Assembly (NCBI GenBank): GCA_031288985.1
Contig: JAITQH010000021.1
Span: forward strand, 1-17,473
Length of the DNA stretch: 17,473 nucleotides
From: Candidatus Methanoplasma sp.
Lineage (GTDB): Archaea; Thermoplasmatota; Thermoplasmata; Methanomassiliicoccales; Methanomethylophilaceae
Direction: 5' to 3'
In this document: positions 1 through 6,511 of the stretch, one piece after another
Layout: each line of letters starts with the position of its first letter
Numbering within the stretch: position 1 is the stretch's first letter
The notes under the pieces: model-generated
What the model was told of the DNA's origin: nothing
Seen by the model: only the letters and a program-made list of their open reading frames with translations
The model's database searches: none
Position numbers and translations under genes: made by a program

Positions 1-663
1 TGTCAGGTCTGTGTAGAACCCTCTGTTGGGGACCGTCTTCGCCTTTGCGAACAGCCTGTCCGACGCGACGATGAATGCCAGCCCGGGCGGGAGGGCCAAA
101 GCCTTCTGCGTGCCGAAGACCAATGAGTCGGGCCGGAGCTTTTTAAGATCGAGGTCGGATGCGAAGGCGGACGTCACCGCGTCCACGAATATGAGCGAGT
201 CGGGATTCTGTGATCGTACCTCATCCGCTATGGCGGTCGAATCGCTGAGGACGCCTGTGGACGACTCGTTGCTCACCCAATGAACGGCCTCGATATCCTT
301 TCCGACCCTGCCTTTGATGTGTTCCGGCTTTATCGCCTTCCCCCAGTCCACGCGCACCTTGTCAACCGTCTTTCCGTTGAGTTCGGAGATCTCTACGGAT
401 CTGTCGCCGAACGAGCCGTTGGTGGCGCCCAAGGTCTTGCTGTTGACGCCGTTCCTGACCGCCGCCTCCAGGAAAACCGATGCGGAGCCTCCCACAAGGA
501 GTATGTCGTTGTCCGTGTCAAGGGCCTTTTTGAGCTTCTCTATGATCGCCCCGTGCAGGTTCTTGTATTCTTTTGTCCTGTGGGTGATCATCGGCGCGGT
601 CATTGCCTCAAGAATCTCACGATCGACGTGGACCGGGCCCACCGTAAACAGCTTTCTGCTCAA
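1..663 (-). CDS. Class V PLP-dependent aminotransferase (alanine/serine-glyoxylate type), 3' part missing
   Basis: This gene runs off the left edge, leaving 221 codons. The protein starts SRKLFTVGPV, then has the family's early H-R-T segment (residues 28-30), VGGSASVFLEAA (57-68), the cofactor aspartate in FVDAVTSAF (D161) and the PLP lysine in GTQKALALPPG (K187). These are hallmarks of class V (fold type I) aminotransferases close to alanine-glyoxylate and serine-glyoxylate aminotransferase. Archaeal members vary in substrate (alanine, serine, aspartate or phosphoserine with glyoxylate or 2-oxoacids), so no substrate is assigned. The start is TTG at 663, chosen because GAGGGA lies five bases upstream and because the conserved N-terminal segment precedes the first ATG (codon 21). 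It follows the class I aminotransferase on the same strand after 147 bases and may have its own promoter there. The small-domain C-terminus lies outside the window. Confidence 0.85.
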   Translation of the reverse strand, partial: MSRKLFTVGPVHVDREILEAMTAPMITHRTKEYKNLHGAIIEKLKKALDTDNDILLVGGSASVFLEAAVRNGVNSKTLGATNGSFGDRSVEISELNGKTVDKVRVDWGKAIKPEHIKGRVGKDIEAVHWVSNESSTGVLSDSTAIADEVRSQNPDSLIFVDAVTSAFASDLDLKKLRPDSLVFGTQKALALPPGLAFIVASDRLFAKAKTVPNRGFYTDLT

Positions 664-810
664 TAGTATCCCTCTTTTAATATCCTGCGCACGTGGGTGC
701 GGGGCGACCTGCTATCTGTTACCCCCTATTTATTACAGACGCAGGCATTGCACGCGCCGTCCGCGCAGCCTCCGGCCGCACTGAATGCACGCTCGGCGCA
801 GACCCGCGTT
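664..810 (-). promoter_or_regulatory. Intergenic region with probable TATA box for the class V aminotransferase
   Basis: The 147 bases between the two aminotransferase genes hold an AT-rich box reading GTAATAAATAGG on the minus strand (726-737). It lies about 68 bases before the TTG start, which would give a leader of roughly 40 bases carrying the GAGGGA Shine-Dalgarno motif at 669-674. A second AT-rich stretch (674-684) is too close to the start to drive it. No T-tract terminator for the upstream gene is visible. Confidence 0.4.
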
Positions 811-1965
811 TCAGATCTTGCCCATGAAGTGTTTTATGCGCTCGAATCCTTCTTTGATGCGTTCCTCGCCCGTGGCGTACGATATCCTGAAGAATCCTTC
901 CCCGCCGGGGCCGAAGGCGCTTCCGGGCGTGACCGCAACGTGCGCATCTTCGAGCATCTTTCTGCAGAACACCTCGGACTTCACGTCCCTGTTGTATTTG
1001 GGGAACAGGTAGAACGCGCCCTTCGGCACGTTGCATTCGAGGCCGTCGATCTCCCCTATCAGGTCGAGCGCCAGGTCGCGGCGCTTCCTGAATTCGCTGA
1101 CCATGGATTCTTTTTCGCCCTGAGGGCCGTTTATGGCCTCCACCGCGGCGGGCTGGGTGAATGAGACGCAGCATGAGATGGAGTGCGTCTGGAGCTTGTC
1201 TATCGTCTTTATGTCCTCTTCGGGGGCGATCGCCCATCCAAGCCTCCATCCCGTCATGGCATAGGTCTTTGAAAGGCCCGAGATGGTTATCGTGCGCTCG
1301 AACATGCCGGGCAGCGACGCTATGGACAGGTGTTTGCCTTCGTAGATTATGCTCTCGTATATCTCGTCGGACATCACGGTGAGATTGCGCTCTTTCGCTA
1401 TCTCCGCGATCTCTCTGATCGTCTGTTCCGGAAGCACCCCTCCGGTGGGGTTGGACGGCGAGTTCAGGATTATCATCTTGGTCTTCGGCGTGATCGCCTC
1501 CCTGACGCGCCTCGGGTCGAGGACGAACGCTTCGTCGTAATATGTGGGAACGTACACCGGTTTCGCGCCCGCCAGGCGTATGCACGCCTCGTACGACACC
1601 CAGCTCGGATCCGACAGTATGACCTCGTCCCCGGGATCCAAATATGCCAGCGCGGTCATGAATATCGCATGCTTGCACGGGGTTATCAAAACATTTCGGG
1701 CGGTGCAGTGGATGTTGTTCTCGGAGAACGCCTTTGCCGCCACCGCCTTCCTGAGTTCGGGTATGCCTGTGGACGGAGTATAGTGCGTGAATCCCGAGTC
1801 GAGAGATCTTACGCAGGCGTCGATGACGTTCTTGGGCGTCGTGAAATCGGGCTCCCCCATCGAGAAAGACACTATGTCCGCGCCCTGAGAATTCAGCAAG
1901 CTTACCAGATTGGACAGCGCCACCGTGCCGGACGCGGGAACATCCCTGAGCCTCTTCGAAACCAT
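811..1965 (-). CDS. Class I/II PLP-dependent aminotransferase (aspartate/aromatic type)
   Basis: The 384-residue protein is full length for the AspC/AAT subfamily Igamma. Visible landmarks are FSMGEPDF (34-41), the substrate-loop motif HYTPSTGIPELR (61-72), NSPSNPTGG (168-176, with cofactor-contacting N172), SDEIYE (199-204), the PLP lysine in SGLSKTYAMTGWRLGW (K233) and the carboxylate-binding arginine in GFFRISYA near residue 360. It transfers an amino group between an amino acid, probably aspartate or an aromatic one, and 2-oxoglutarate in the cytosol; specificity cannot be read from sequence. The ATG at 1965 lies about 27 bases from the centre of a strong TATA box, so the mRNA is probably leaderless, although AGGGGGG also precedes the start. 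purP lies 66 bases upstream on the same strand, and each gene has its own promoter. Confidence 0.9.
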   Translation of the reverse strand: MVSKRLRDVPASGTVALSNLVSLLNSQGADIVSFSMGEPDFTTPKNVIDACVRSLDSGFTHYTPSTGIPELRKAVAAKAFSENNIHCTARNVLITPCKHAIFMTALAYLDPGDEVILSDPSWVSYEACIRLAGAKPVYVPTYYDEAFVLDPRRVREAITPKTKMIILNSPSNPTGGVLPEQTIREIAEIAKERNLTVMSDEIYESIIYEGKHLSIASLPGMFERTITISGLSKTYAMTGWRLGWAIAPEEDIKTIDKLQTHSISCCVSFTQPAAVEAINGPQGEKESMVSEFRKRRDLALDLIGEIDGLECNVPKGAFYLFPKYNRDVKSEVFCRKMLEDAHVAVTPGSAFGPGGEGFFRISYATGEERIKEGFERIKHFMGKI

Positions 1966-1987
1966 AATGCCCCCCTTACCGCACGCA

Positions 1988-2004
1988 TATATAATACTTT
2001 TTTT
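1988..2004 (-). promoter_or_regulatory. TATA box and BRE of the class I aminotransferase
   Basis: On the minus strand the sequence reads AAAAAAAG followed by TATTATATA. This fits an archaeal purine-rich BRE plus TATA box. The TATA centre (about 1992) is 27 bases from the ATG at 1965, which places the predicted transcription start at or within a base or two of the start codon. Confidence 0.6.
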
Positions 2005-2031
2005 GCATCCGTTTCATGCCCCGCGCCGGCG

Positions 2032-3105
2032 TCAGCTCATCAGAACCTTCAGGTCGCCCGACTCTGCGGCGTCCCGAATGCCCATGGCCATCCTTCCGCC
2101 GGTGCTCAGGCCCGGATACACAAGATCCGCGTACGGCGACCCCGATATGAACGGGTTCGTTCCCGCCACGATCCTCGTGGATATCTCGAACACCTTGAAC
2201 TCCAGCTTGTCCGTGACCACGGTCTCCAGACAGAACGGCCCCCACATCCCCCCGAACAGTTCGTAGGAACGGTTGACGACGTTCTCTCCCATCTCGAACG
2301 CCTTCGGAAGCAGCGACTCGCGTATGACGACGGGCGTGTTCCCGGTCACCACGAACGACGGATACAGTCCGCGCCTCTTCGCGTCCTCTATGGACCCCAG
2401 CTTATACATCTCGTCGATGTTGCTCTCGTCCCTCCTGTCGATGGACAGCAGCTCCAACGTTCCGCCCTGCTTGCACGCGTATCCGTCCTTCTTCAAAGGA
2501 TCGTAGAAGAAGTGCAGGTAATACCTCGTGCCCATGCAGTATTCCTGTATGGTGTAAGGCTGGGTGTTGTCGATGGACATCTTGAAGTCGGGGTAGTCCT
2601 TCGCTATGAAGAATCCGCGGCCGCCTTTGGCGCCGTGGTATTTGACCATGACGGGTTCGCTGATCTCCCTCGCGTCCGTTATGAGGCGCGGCATCGGAAC
2701 TCCCGCCGACGTTATCCACTGCCTCTGGCTGTCCCTGTTGGACTCCCACTGCAGGACCGCCCGGTTCCCGTACGACGGGACCTCGTAGTCCTCGAATCTG
2801 GACGCGCCCATGTATTCGACGAAGGATCCGTGGGGGATTATGATCGCGTTCTTGTCCAGCAGCTCCCCGCTCCTCTCGTTCAGTTCGTCGAAGTCGCGGT
2901 ATTTGATTATCTCGTCCGGCTTGGCCAGAGGAAACGCGTCATAGTGCTTGGTGTTGTCTTTTACTGTAAGTCCCAACGTCCTGAAGCCCATTTTGCGGGC
3001 CCCGTGAAAGATCTGCAGGGATGAATGCGAGCAGAGAGTGGCCACGGTCATGTCGCCTGTGTCGTATCCTTCCAGAATGCCGTCGATCCTCTTCCTAGGA
3101 ACCAT
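2032..3105 (-). CDS. purP: Formate-dependent FAICAR synthetase PurP
   Basis: The 357-residue protein matches the length of archaeal 5-formaminoimidazole-4-carboxamide ribonucleotide synthetase. It uses ATP and formate to formylate AICAR late in purine biosynthesis, replacing the folate-dependent PurH activity. Visible motifs are the N-terminal TVATLCSHSSLQIFHGARKMG (20-40), the ATP-grasp segment VMVKYHGAKGGRGFF (lysine and glycine loop), GTRYYLHFFYDP, and the C-terminal EISTRIVAGTNPF/SGSPY block typical of PurP. The ATG at 3105 lies about 25 bases from the centre of a TATA-like GTTTAAAAG box, so a leaderless transcript is likely. It is divergent from the RPA operon. purQ and purL of the same pathway lie 12 kb away, so the purine genes are dispersed. 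A PurP paralogue with another function is possible in archaea carrying several copies. Confidence 0.92.
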   Translation of the reverse strand: MVPRKRIDGILEGYDTGDMTVATLCSHSSLQIFHGARKMGFRTLGLTVKDNTKHYDAFPLAKPDEIIKYRDFDELNERSGELLDKNAIIIPHGSFVEYMGASRFEDYEVPSYGNRAVLQWESNRDSQRQWITSAGVPMPRLITDAREISEPVMVKYHGAKGGRGFFIAKDYPDFKMSIDNTQPYTIQEYCMGTRYYLHFFYDPLKKDGYACKQGGTLELLSIDRRDESNIDEMYKLGSIEDAKRRGLYPSFVVTGNTPVVIRESLLPKAFEMGENVVNRSYELFGGMWGPFCLETVVTDKLEFKVFEISTRIVAGTNPFISGSPYADLVYPGLSTGGRMAMGIRDAAESGDLKVLMS

Positions 3106-3125
3106 ATTGACTGATTGTGTTCATG

Positions 3126-3134
3126 CTTTTAAAC
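3126..3134 (-). promoter_or_regulatory. TATA-like box of purP
   Basis: Minus-strand GTTTAAAAG is centred about 25 bases before the purP ATG. This spacing predicts initiation at the start codon. No Shine-Dalgarno motif precedes the ATG. Confidence 0.55.
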
Positions 3135-3314
3135 ATTGTCATCCCCACTGTTCGACATCCGCCTGAATGCCCGGGCGACGATGCGGCGCCGTGATGCCCG
3201 GACGGTTGAACAAATGTGCGTTTTGATGCATTTTTAAGAGTCTGGCTCATTCCGAGGGCATTCGGCTCGGCGGTTTGGGCGCCTCTGCCACTTTCGGCGA
3301 CCCCTACTGCTGTT
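3135..3314. other. Intergenic region between divergent purP and RPA operon
   Basis: The full gap between purP and the RPA start is 275 bases. Besides the promoters at its two ends it holds a second AT-rich box TTTTTAAG (3231-3238) on the plus strand and a short CCGAG/CTCGG inverted repeat (3252-3256 and 3266-3270) just after the start it would direct. An open frame continuous with RPA extends upstream to an ATG at 3216, but its translation does not resemble RPA and it reads through the downstream TATA box. I see no tRNA or convincing small gene here. Confidence 0.4.
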
Positions 3315-3322
3315 GTTTTATA
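3315..3322 (+). promoter_or_regulatory. TATA box of the RPA operon
   Basis: GTTTTATA is centred near 3319, which predicts transcription starting around 3345 and a leader of about 36 bases. That leader contains the AGAGGT Shine-Dalgarno motif (3367-3372), eight bases before the ATG at 3381. Confidence 0.55.
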
Positions 3323-3337
3323 CCATGCTCATGGTAT
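3320..3337. promoter_or_regulatory. 18-base palindrome overlapping the RPA promoter, candidate operator
   Basis: ATACCATG-CT-CATGGTAT is a perfect inverted repeat with 8-base arms and a 2-base spacer. It begins inside the TATA box and fills the interval between the box and the predicted transcription start, a usual position for an archaeal repressor site. The cognate regulator is unknown. Confidence 0.45.
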
Positions 3338-3380
3338 TGAGAATCGCCTCAGGGATGGAAAAACAAAGAGGTCGGGTGCA

Positions 3381-4709
3381 ATGAACGAAGAAGAACTAAC
3401 TCCGCATTTTGAAGAACTGAAGAAAGAACTCGAAGGGAAGATAACCGACGAGCAGCTCAGAAAAGAACTGAACACATATCTCAACGAATACCGCGTGACG
3501 ATAGAGGCCGCCAAAAGAGGCATAAAGAGGAAATACGGGGTTGACCCGACGCTCTCTTTCGTCACGGGAGACAGCATCTCCAAGAAGATCTCCGACCTTA
3601 CGGGGACGGAGATGAACGTAGACATACTCGCGAGGGCGGTCTTCACGGAAAAGAAGACGGTCACCGTCAGAGGGGAGTCCAAGACCATCGTCTCCGGCAT
3701 ACTCGGCGACGAGACCGGCACGGCTCCGTTTACGGTATGGGAGGGCGTGAACGTGGATCTCGTCAAAGGCGAGACGTACCTGTTCAAGAACGCGTACACA
3801 AAGAAGTGGAACGAGAAGGTGCAGATCAACCTCGGAAGCCGCGGAAAGGTGGAGAAGCCCGAAGGCGTGAAGGTGGACGTGCCCGACAAGATCATAGCCG
3901 CCGAATCGGCCGAGATCAAGATCGGGGACATCAGGGACGGCGCGGGCAACGTGACCGTGACCGGGCGCATACTCTCCGTGGAGACCAGGAACATAACCGT
4001 GAAGGGCGAGACCAAGGTCGTTCACTCCGGCCTGATCGCCGACGACACGGGAAAGATCCAATTCTCCGCATGGAATGATTACAATCTCAAAGAGAAGGAC
4101 AGCATATGCATCAAGAATGCATACATCAGATCCTGGAAAGGAATACCCCAGCTGAATCTCGGGGACAGATGCGAGGTCAGCAAGGTCGCCGATTCCTTCG
4201 GAGTGATCGACGCCGCCGCGTCCAGCAGGAAGACCGTGGCCGATATCATGAGCATCGGCGGAGGCCTTGACGTGTCCATCTCCGGCACGGTCGTGGATCT
4301 CAGGGGCGGCAGCGGGCTGATAAACAGATGCCCGCAATGCAACCGCTCCGTGCTGAACGACGAATGCACTGCGCACGGAAAGGTCACCCCGGTGTTCGAT
4401 CTGAGGATGAAGCTGACGATCGACGACGGCACGGGCGCCATCAGCGCAATAGTCAACCGCCAGGACACCGAGAGGATCACGGGCGTGACCCTTGCGGCGG
4501 CCGAAGGTCTGGCGAAGGCCCGCGGAGACACGGAGATCGTGGCGAGGGAGATGGCTCCCAAGATCATTATGAAAAGGATCACCGTCACGGGCAATGTGCT
4601 CAGCGACGAGTACGGCCCCATGATGATCGTGAAAAAGGTCGAGGAGGCCAAAGTGGACGTCAAAGGCGAAGCCGAGAGACTGTTCAAAGAAGTGGAGGCG
4701 GCATTATGA
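3381..4709 (+). CDS. Replication protein A (single-stranded DNA-binding, multi-OB-fold, zinc finger)
   Basis: The 442-residue protein binds single-stranded DNA in replication, repair and recombination. An acidic/helical N-terminus (1-70) is followed by OB-fold-like units at about 76-155, 179-267 and 284-420. The first two share repeated phrases (V-x-GExK-x-V-x-SG, DDTG or DETG, F-x-x-W, KNAY). The third contains the zinc finger C317-x2-C320-x8-C329-x2-H332, a signature of euryarchaeal RPA41-type proteins. The start at 3381 is preferred over an in-frame ATG at 3216 because AGAGGT lies eight bases upstream and the extra 55 residues look unlike RPA and span the promoter. The stop overlaps the next start (ATGA), so the partner protein is translationally coupled. 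The promoter carries a palindrome that may mediate control. Confidence 0.9.
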   Translation: MNEEELTPHFEELKKELEGKITDEQLRKELNTYLNEYRVTIEAAKRGIKRKYGVDPTLSFVTGDSISKKISDLTGTEMNVDILARAVFTEKKTVTVRGESKTIVSGILGDETGTAPFTVWEGVNVDLVKGETYLFKNAYTKKWNEKVQINLGSRGKVEKPEGVKVDVPDKIIAAESAEIKIGDIRDGAGNVTVTGRILSVETRNITVKGETKVVHSGLIADDTGKIQFSAWNDYNLKEKDSICIKNAYIRSWKGIPQLNLGDRCEVSKVADSFGVIDAAASSRKTVADIMSIGGGLDVSISGTVVDLRGGSGLINRCPQCNRSVLNDECTAHGKVTPVFDLRMKLTIDDGTGAISAIVNRQDTERITGVTLAAAEGLAKARGDTEIVAREMAPKIIMKRITVTGNVLSDEYGPMMIVKKVEEAKVDVKGEAERLFKEVEAAL

Positions 4710-5605
4710 ATGCAAGAGAGACCGCGTGGAGGCTGTTCTCGTCCGAACTGAACAGCGCCAGCCATGAGATAAAAGGCGCAGACGAGAAATCCCCGTCTTA
4801 TGTGGTCACCCGCCTCGGCGCCATGGTGAACAGGGTGCTTGTGGCAGGCGTGCTCACAGAGAAAGAGAATGTCGGAACGGCGGAAGAGCCGATGTGGAGA
4901 GGGCGCATACAGGATCTTGCCAGCGGCAACTTCTTCATCAACGTGGGAAGGTACCAGCCCGAGGCGGCGGCGGAGATCGCAGAGATAGAACCTCCCGCGT
5001 TCGTGGCGGTCGTCGGCAAAGTGAGGACGTACAAGACGGACGACGACAGGACATTCGTCTCTATACGCCCGGAACGCATCATCAGGATCCCCGAAGAGGT
5101 CCGCTATCAGTGGATCTTGGATGCGGCGAGATCCGCCTGGGATCGCCTGAACAGAATGAAGAAGGCCCTGTCGCTCGGAGAGCAGACCGAAGACACATTG
5201 ATAAAGGCGGGCTTCGGACAAAGAGAGGCTCAGGGCCTGGTCATCGCTTTGGAGCAGTACGACTCTCCGAACTCCGCGGTGTACCTCAAGAACATACAGA
5301 ACGCCCTGCGTGCGATCCTTCCGGACCGCAACATAGATCTCGGCCTCCCGGAGGATGTCGCCGACGTTCCGGACGAGATCGAGATAGACCCCGCATCCGG
5401 CGGCTCCGACCGCAACGACATGGAGGACATCATCCTCCGGCTTTTGGAGGAGTTGGACGTGGGGAAGGGCGCCCCGAGGGACGAGCTTGAAAGAAGAGCG
5501 GAGGCGGAAGGCATCTCAAGCATGGAGCTTGAAGAAGTGTCCAACGCCCTCATGGACAAGGGAATGGTCTACGAGCCCAACCTCAGGTACCTGAAACGCA
5601 TTTAA
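4706..5605 (+). CDS. RPA-associated protein (COG3390-like, OB fold plus C-terminal winged helix)
   Basis: The 299-residue protein is the second gene of the RPA operon and starts inside the RPA stop codon (ATGA overlap), with GGAGG seven bases upstream. Residues about 31-130 look like one OB fold (TRLGAMVNRVLVAGVL, ARG-like IQDLASGNFFINVG, FVAVVGKVRTY, FVSIRPERI). The C-terminal 65 residues are helical and charged (DIILRLLEELDVGKGAPRDE, then VSNALMDKGMVYEP), consistent with the winged helix of RPA32-like subunits. Archaeal RPA genes are commonly paired with such RPA-associated proteins, which bind their cognate RPA and aid repair. The function is inferred from fold, order and coupling. Transcription ends at the hairpin/T-tract directly after the stop. 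Confidence 0.85.
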   Translation: MNARETAWRLFSSELNSASHEIKGADEKSPSYVVTRLGAMVNRVLVAGVLTEKENVGTAEEPMWRGRIQDLASGNFFINVGRYQPEAAAEIAEIEPPAFVAVVGKVRTYKTDDDRTFVSIRPERIIRIPEEVRYQWILDAARSAWDRLNRMKKALSLGEQTEDTLIKAGFGQREAQGLVIALEQYDSPNSAVYLKNIQNALRAILPDRNIDLGLPEDVADVPDEIEIDPASGGSDRNDMEDIILRLLEELDVGKGAPRDELERRAEAEGISSMELEEVSNALMDKGMVYEPNLRYLKRI

Positions 5606-5606
5606 T

Positions 5607-5628
5607 GGGCCTCACGGCCCGTTTTTTT
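5607..5628 (+). terminator. Hairpin and T-tract terminator of the RPA operon
   Basis: GGGCC-TCAC... followed by GGCCC gives a five-base-pair stem (5607-5611 with 5616-5620), then G and seven Ts (5622-5628). It starts one base after the TAA of the RPA-associated gene. The T-tract overlaps the stop codon of the convergent MEMO gene. Confidence 0.7.
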
Positions 5629-6442
5629 ATTTATACATCACTGCCGAGGCGTATCCCACCACGGAGTTCCTGTCATATCCGGTGGAGTCGAAGGAGTCCG
5701 AATATTTCAGCACCTCTACTTTCGAAGGCTCCGCGAACAGCAAGGCCGCGGCCATGGGGCCGAGACCGCACACCGACGCCTTTGTCCTTTCCGCCTCCGC
5801 ATACATCCCCTCGGCGTCCATCTGTTCCAGCTTCTCCAATATGGGCCTGTTGAGCCTCTCGGCCGCATCTTTGGGCACATAGTGGGACATGTCGCTGGAT
5901 GCGATAGCGATGACGTCATGCCCTTCGCAGACCTCTCTGAGAATCGAGGCCAGCCTTTTGGCGGATCTTCTGCTTTGATCCCCCATGATGATGGGGATGA
6001 TGCGCGGATCCGGATCTATGTATTGGATGAAAGGGATCTGCACCTCTATGGAATGCTCCAACCTGTGGGCGGCGGGGCTGTCGGGTATGCGTCTGCCGAG
6101 CGCGTCCGCGATCTCTTCGTGCACCCTGCAAGGGCCCAATGGGGTGAGATGATCCTCGCCGCACATGACGATATCGAACGGAACGCCCCGGTGGTCGGGG
6201 CCGATTATGACGTACGCCTCGGGAAGACCGTCCTCCGCGATCCTGCGGTATGCGTGTGCGGCGTTCATGCCGGAGGCCATGTATCCTGCGTGCGGGCAGA
6301 CGGCGGCGGAGATCTTTCTTGAATTTCCGACGCCCGATGGGAGGCCGGGACCCAGCCTGTGCGTGAACGACGCCTCTATCTCCGCAAGGAGGCCCTCTTT
6401 GTCGGAGGAATAGAATCTGCCTGCGACTGCCGGATGGCGCAT
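5627..6442 (-). CDS. MEMO1 family protein (AmmeMemoRadiSam system protein B-like)
   Basis: The 271-residue protein matches the MEMO family, whose fold resembles class III extradiol dioxygenases. Conserved features are RHPAVAGRFYSSD (2-14), CPHAGYMASG (H51), IGPDHRG (H84), EHSIEVQIPF (129-138), SSDMSHY (D184, H187) and SVCGLGP (C225). The His/Asp/Cys cluster forms the metal site in human MEMO1. In prokaryotes MEMO, AMMECR1 and a radical SAM protein often co-occur; neither partner gene is here and the role is undefined. The start at 6442 is chosen because the family begins M-x-x-PAVAG and a CTTTTACTT box is centred 24 bases upstream. An ATG at 6499 would add 19 residues and run through that promoter. 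In many archaea MEMO directly follows rpsB; here two accessory genes separate them. Confidence 0.9.
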   Translation of the reverse strand: MRHPAVAGRFYSSDKEGLLAEIEASFTHRLGPGLPSGVGNSRKISAAVCPHAGYMASGMNAAHAYRRIAEDGLPEAYVIIGPDHRGVPFDIVMCGEDHLTPLGPCRVHEEIADALGRRIPDSPAAHRLEHSIEVQIPFIQYIDPDPRIIPIIMGDQSRRSAKRLASILREVCEGHDVIAIASSDMSHYVPKDAAERLNRPILEKLEQMDAEGMYAEAERTKASVCGLGPMAAALLFAEPSKVEVLKYSDSFDSTGYDRNSVVGYASAVMYK

Positions 6443-6461
6443 GGCTCGGAATGGCCGCGAA

Positions 6462-6470
6462 AAGTAAAAG
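6462..6470 (-). promoter_or_regulatory. TATA-like box of the MEMO gene
   Basis: Minus-strand CTTTTACTT is centred 24 bases from the ATG at 6442, predicting a leaderless transcript. It gives MEMO a promoter independent of the methyltransferase gene that ends at 6512. Confidence 0.5.
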
Positions 6471-6511
6471 GCTTTGCTGCGGAACAGGCGTTCGCGCAAT
6501 AATGATGGGGG

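Noticed and set aside
1998..2004. Seven Ts on the plus strand as a terminator
   Set aside because: No plus-strand gene ends there. On the minus strand it is the A-rich BRE next to a TATA box.
1330..3024. A 564-codon open frame on the plus strand across the class I aminotransferase and purP
   Set aside because: It spans two well-supported minus-strand genes and the promoter between them. Its translation is rich in Arg, His and Val with no motif, typical of an antisense shadow in GC-rich DNA.
3186..3245. Possible C/D-box guide RNA (GTGATG and TTGATG elements)
   Set aside because: The C boxes are imperfect and no CTGA D box is found at the right distance.
3216..3380. Longer RPA start at 3216
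   Set aside because: The added 55 residues cover the TATA box and palindrome, do not look like RPA, and lack the Shine-Dalgarno motif that supports 3381.
4079..5221. A 380-codon minus-strand open frame across the RPA operon
   Set aside because: It is antisense to both RPA genes, whose zinc finger and coupled start are intact. No recognisable domain is present.
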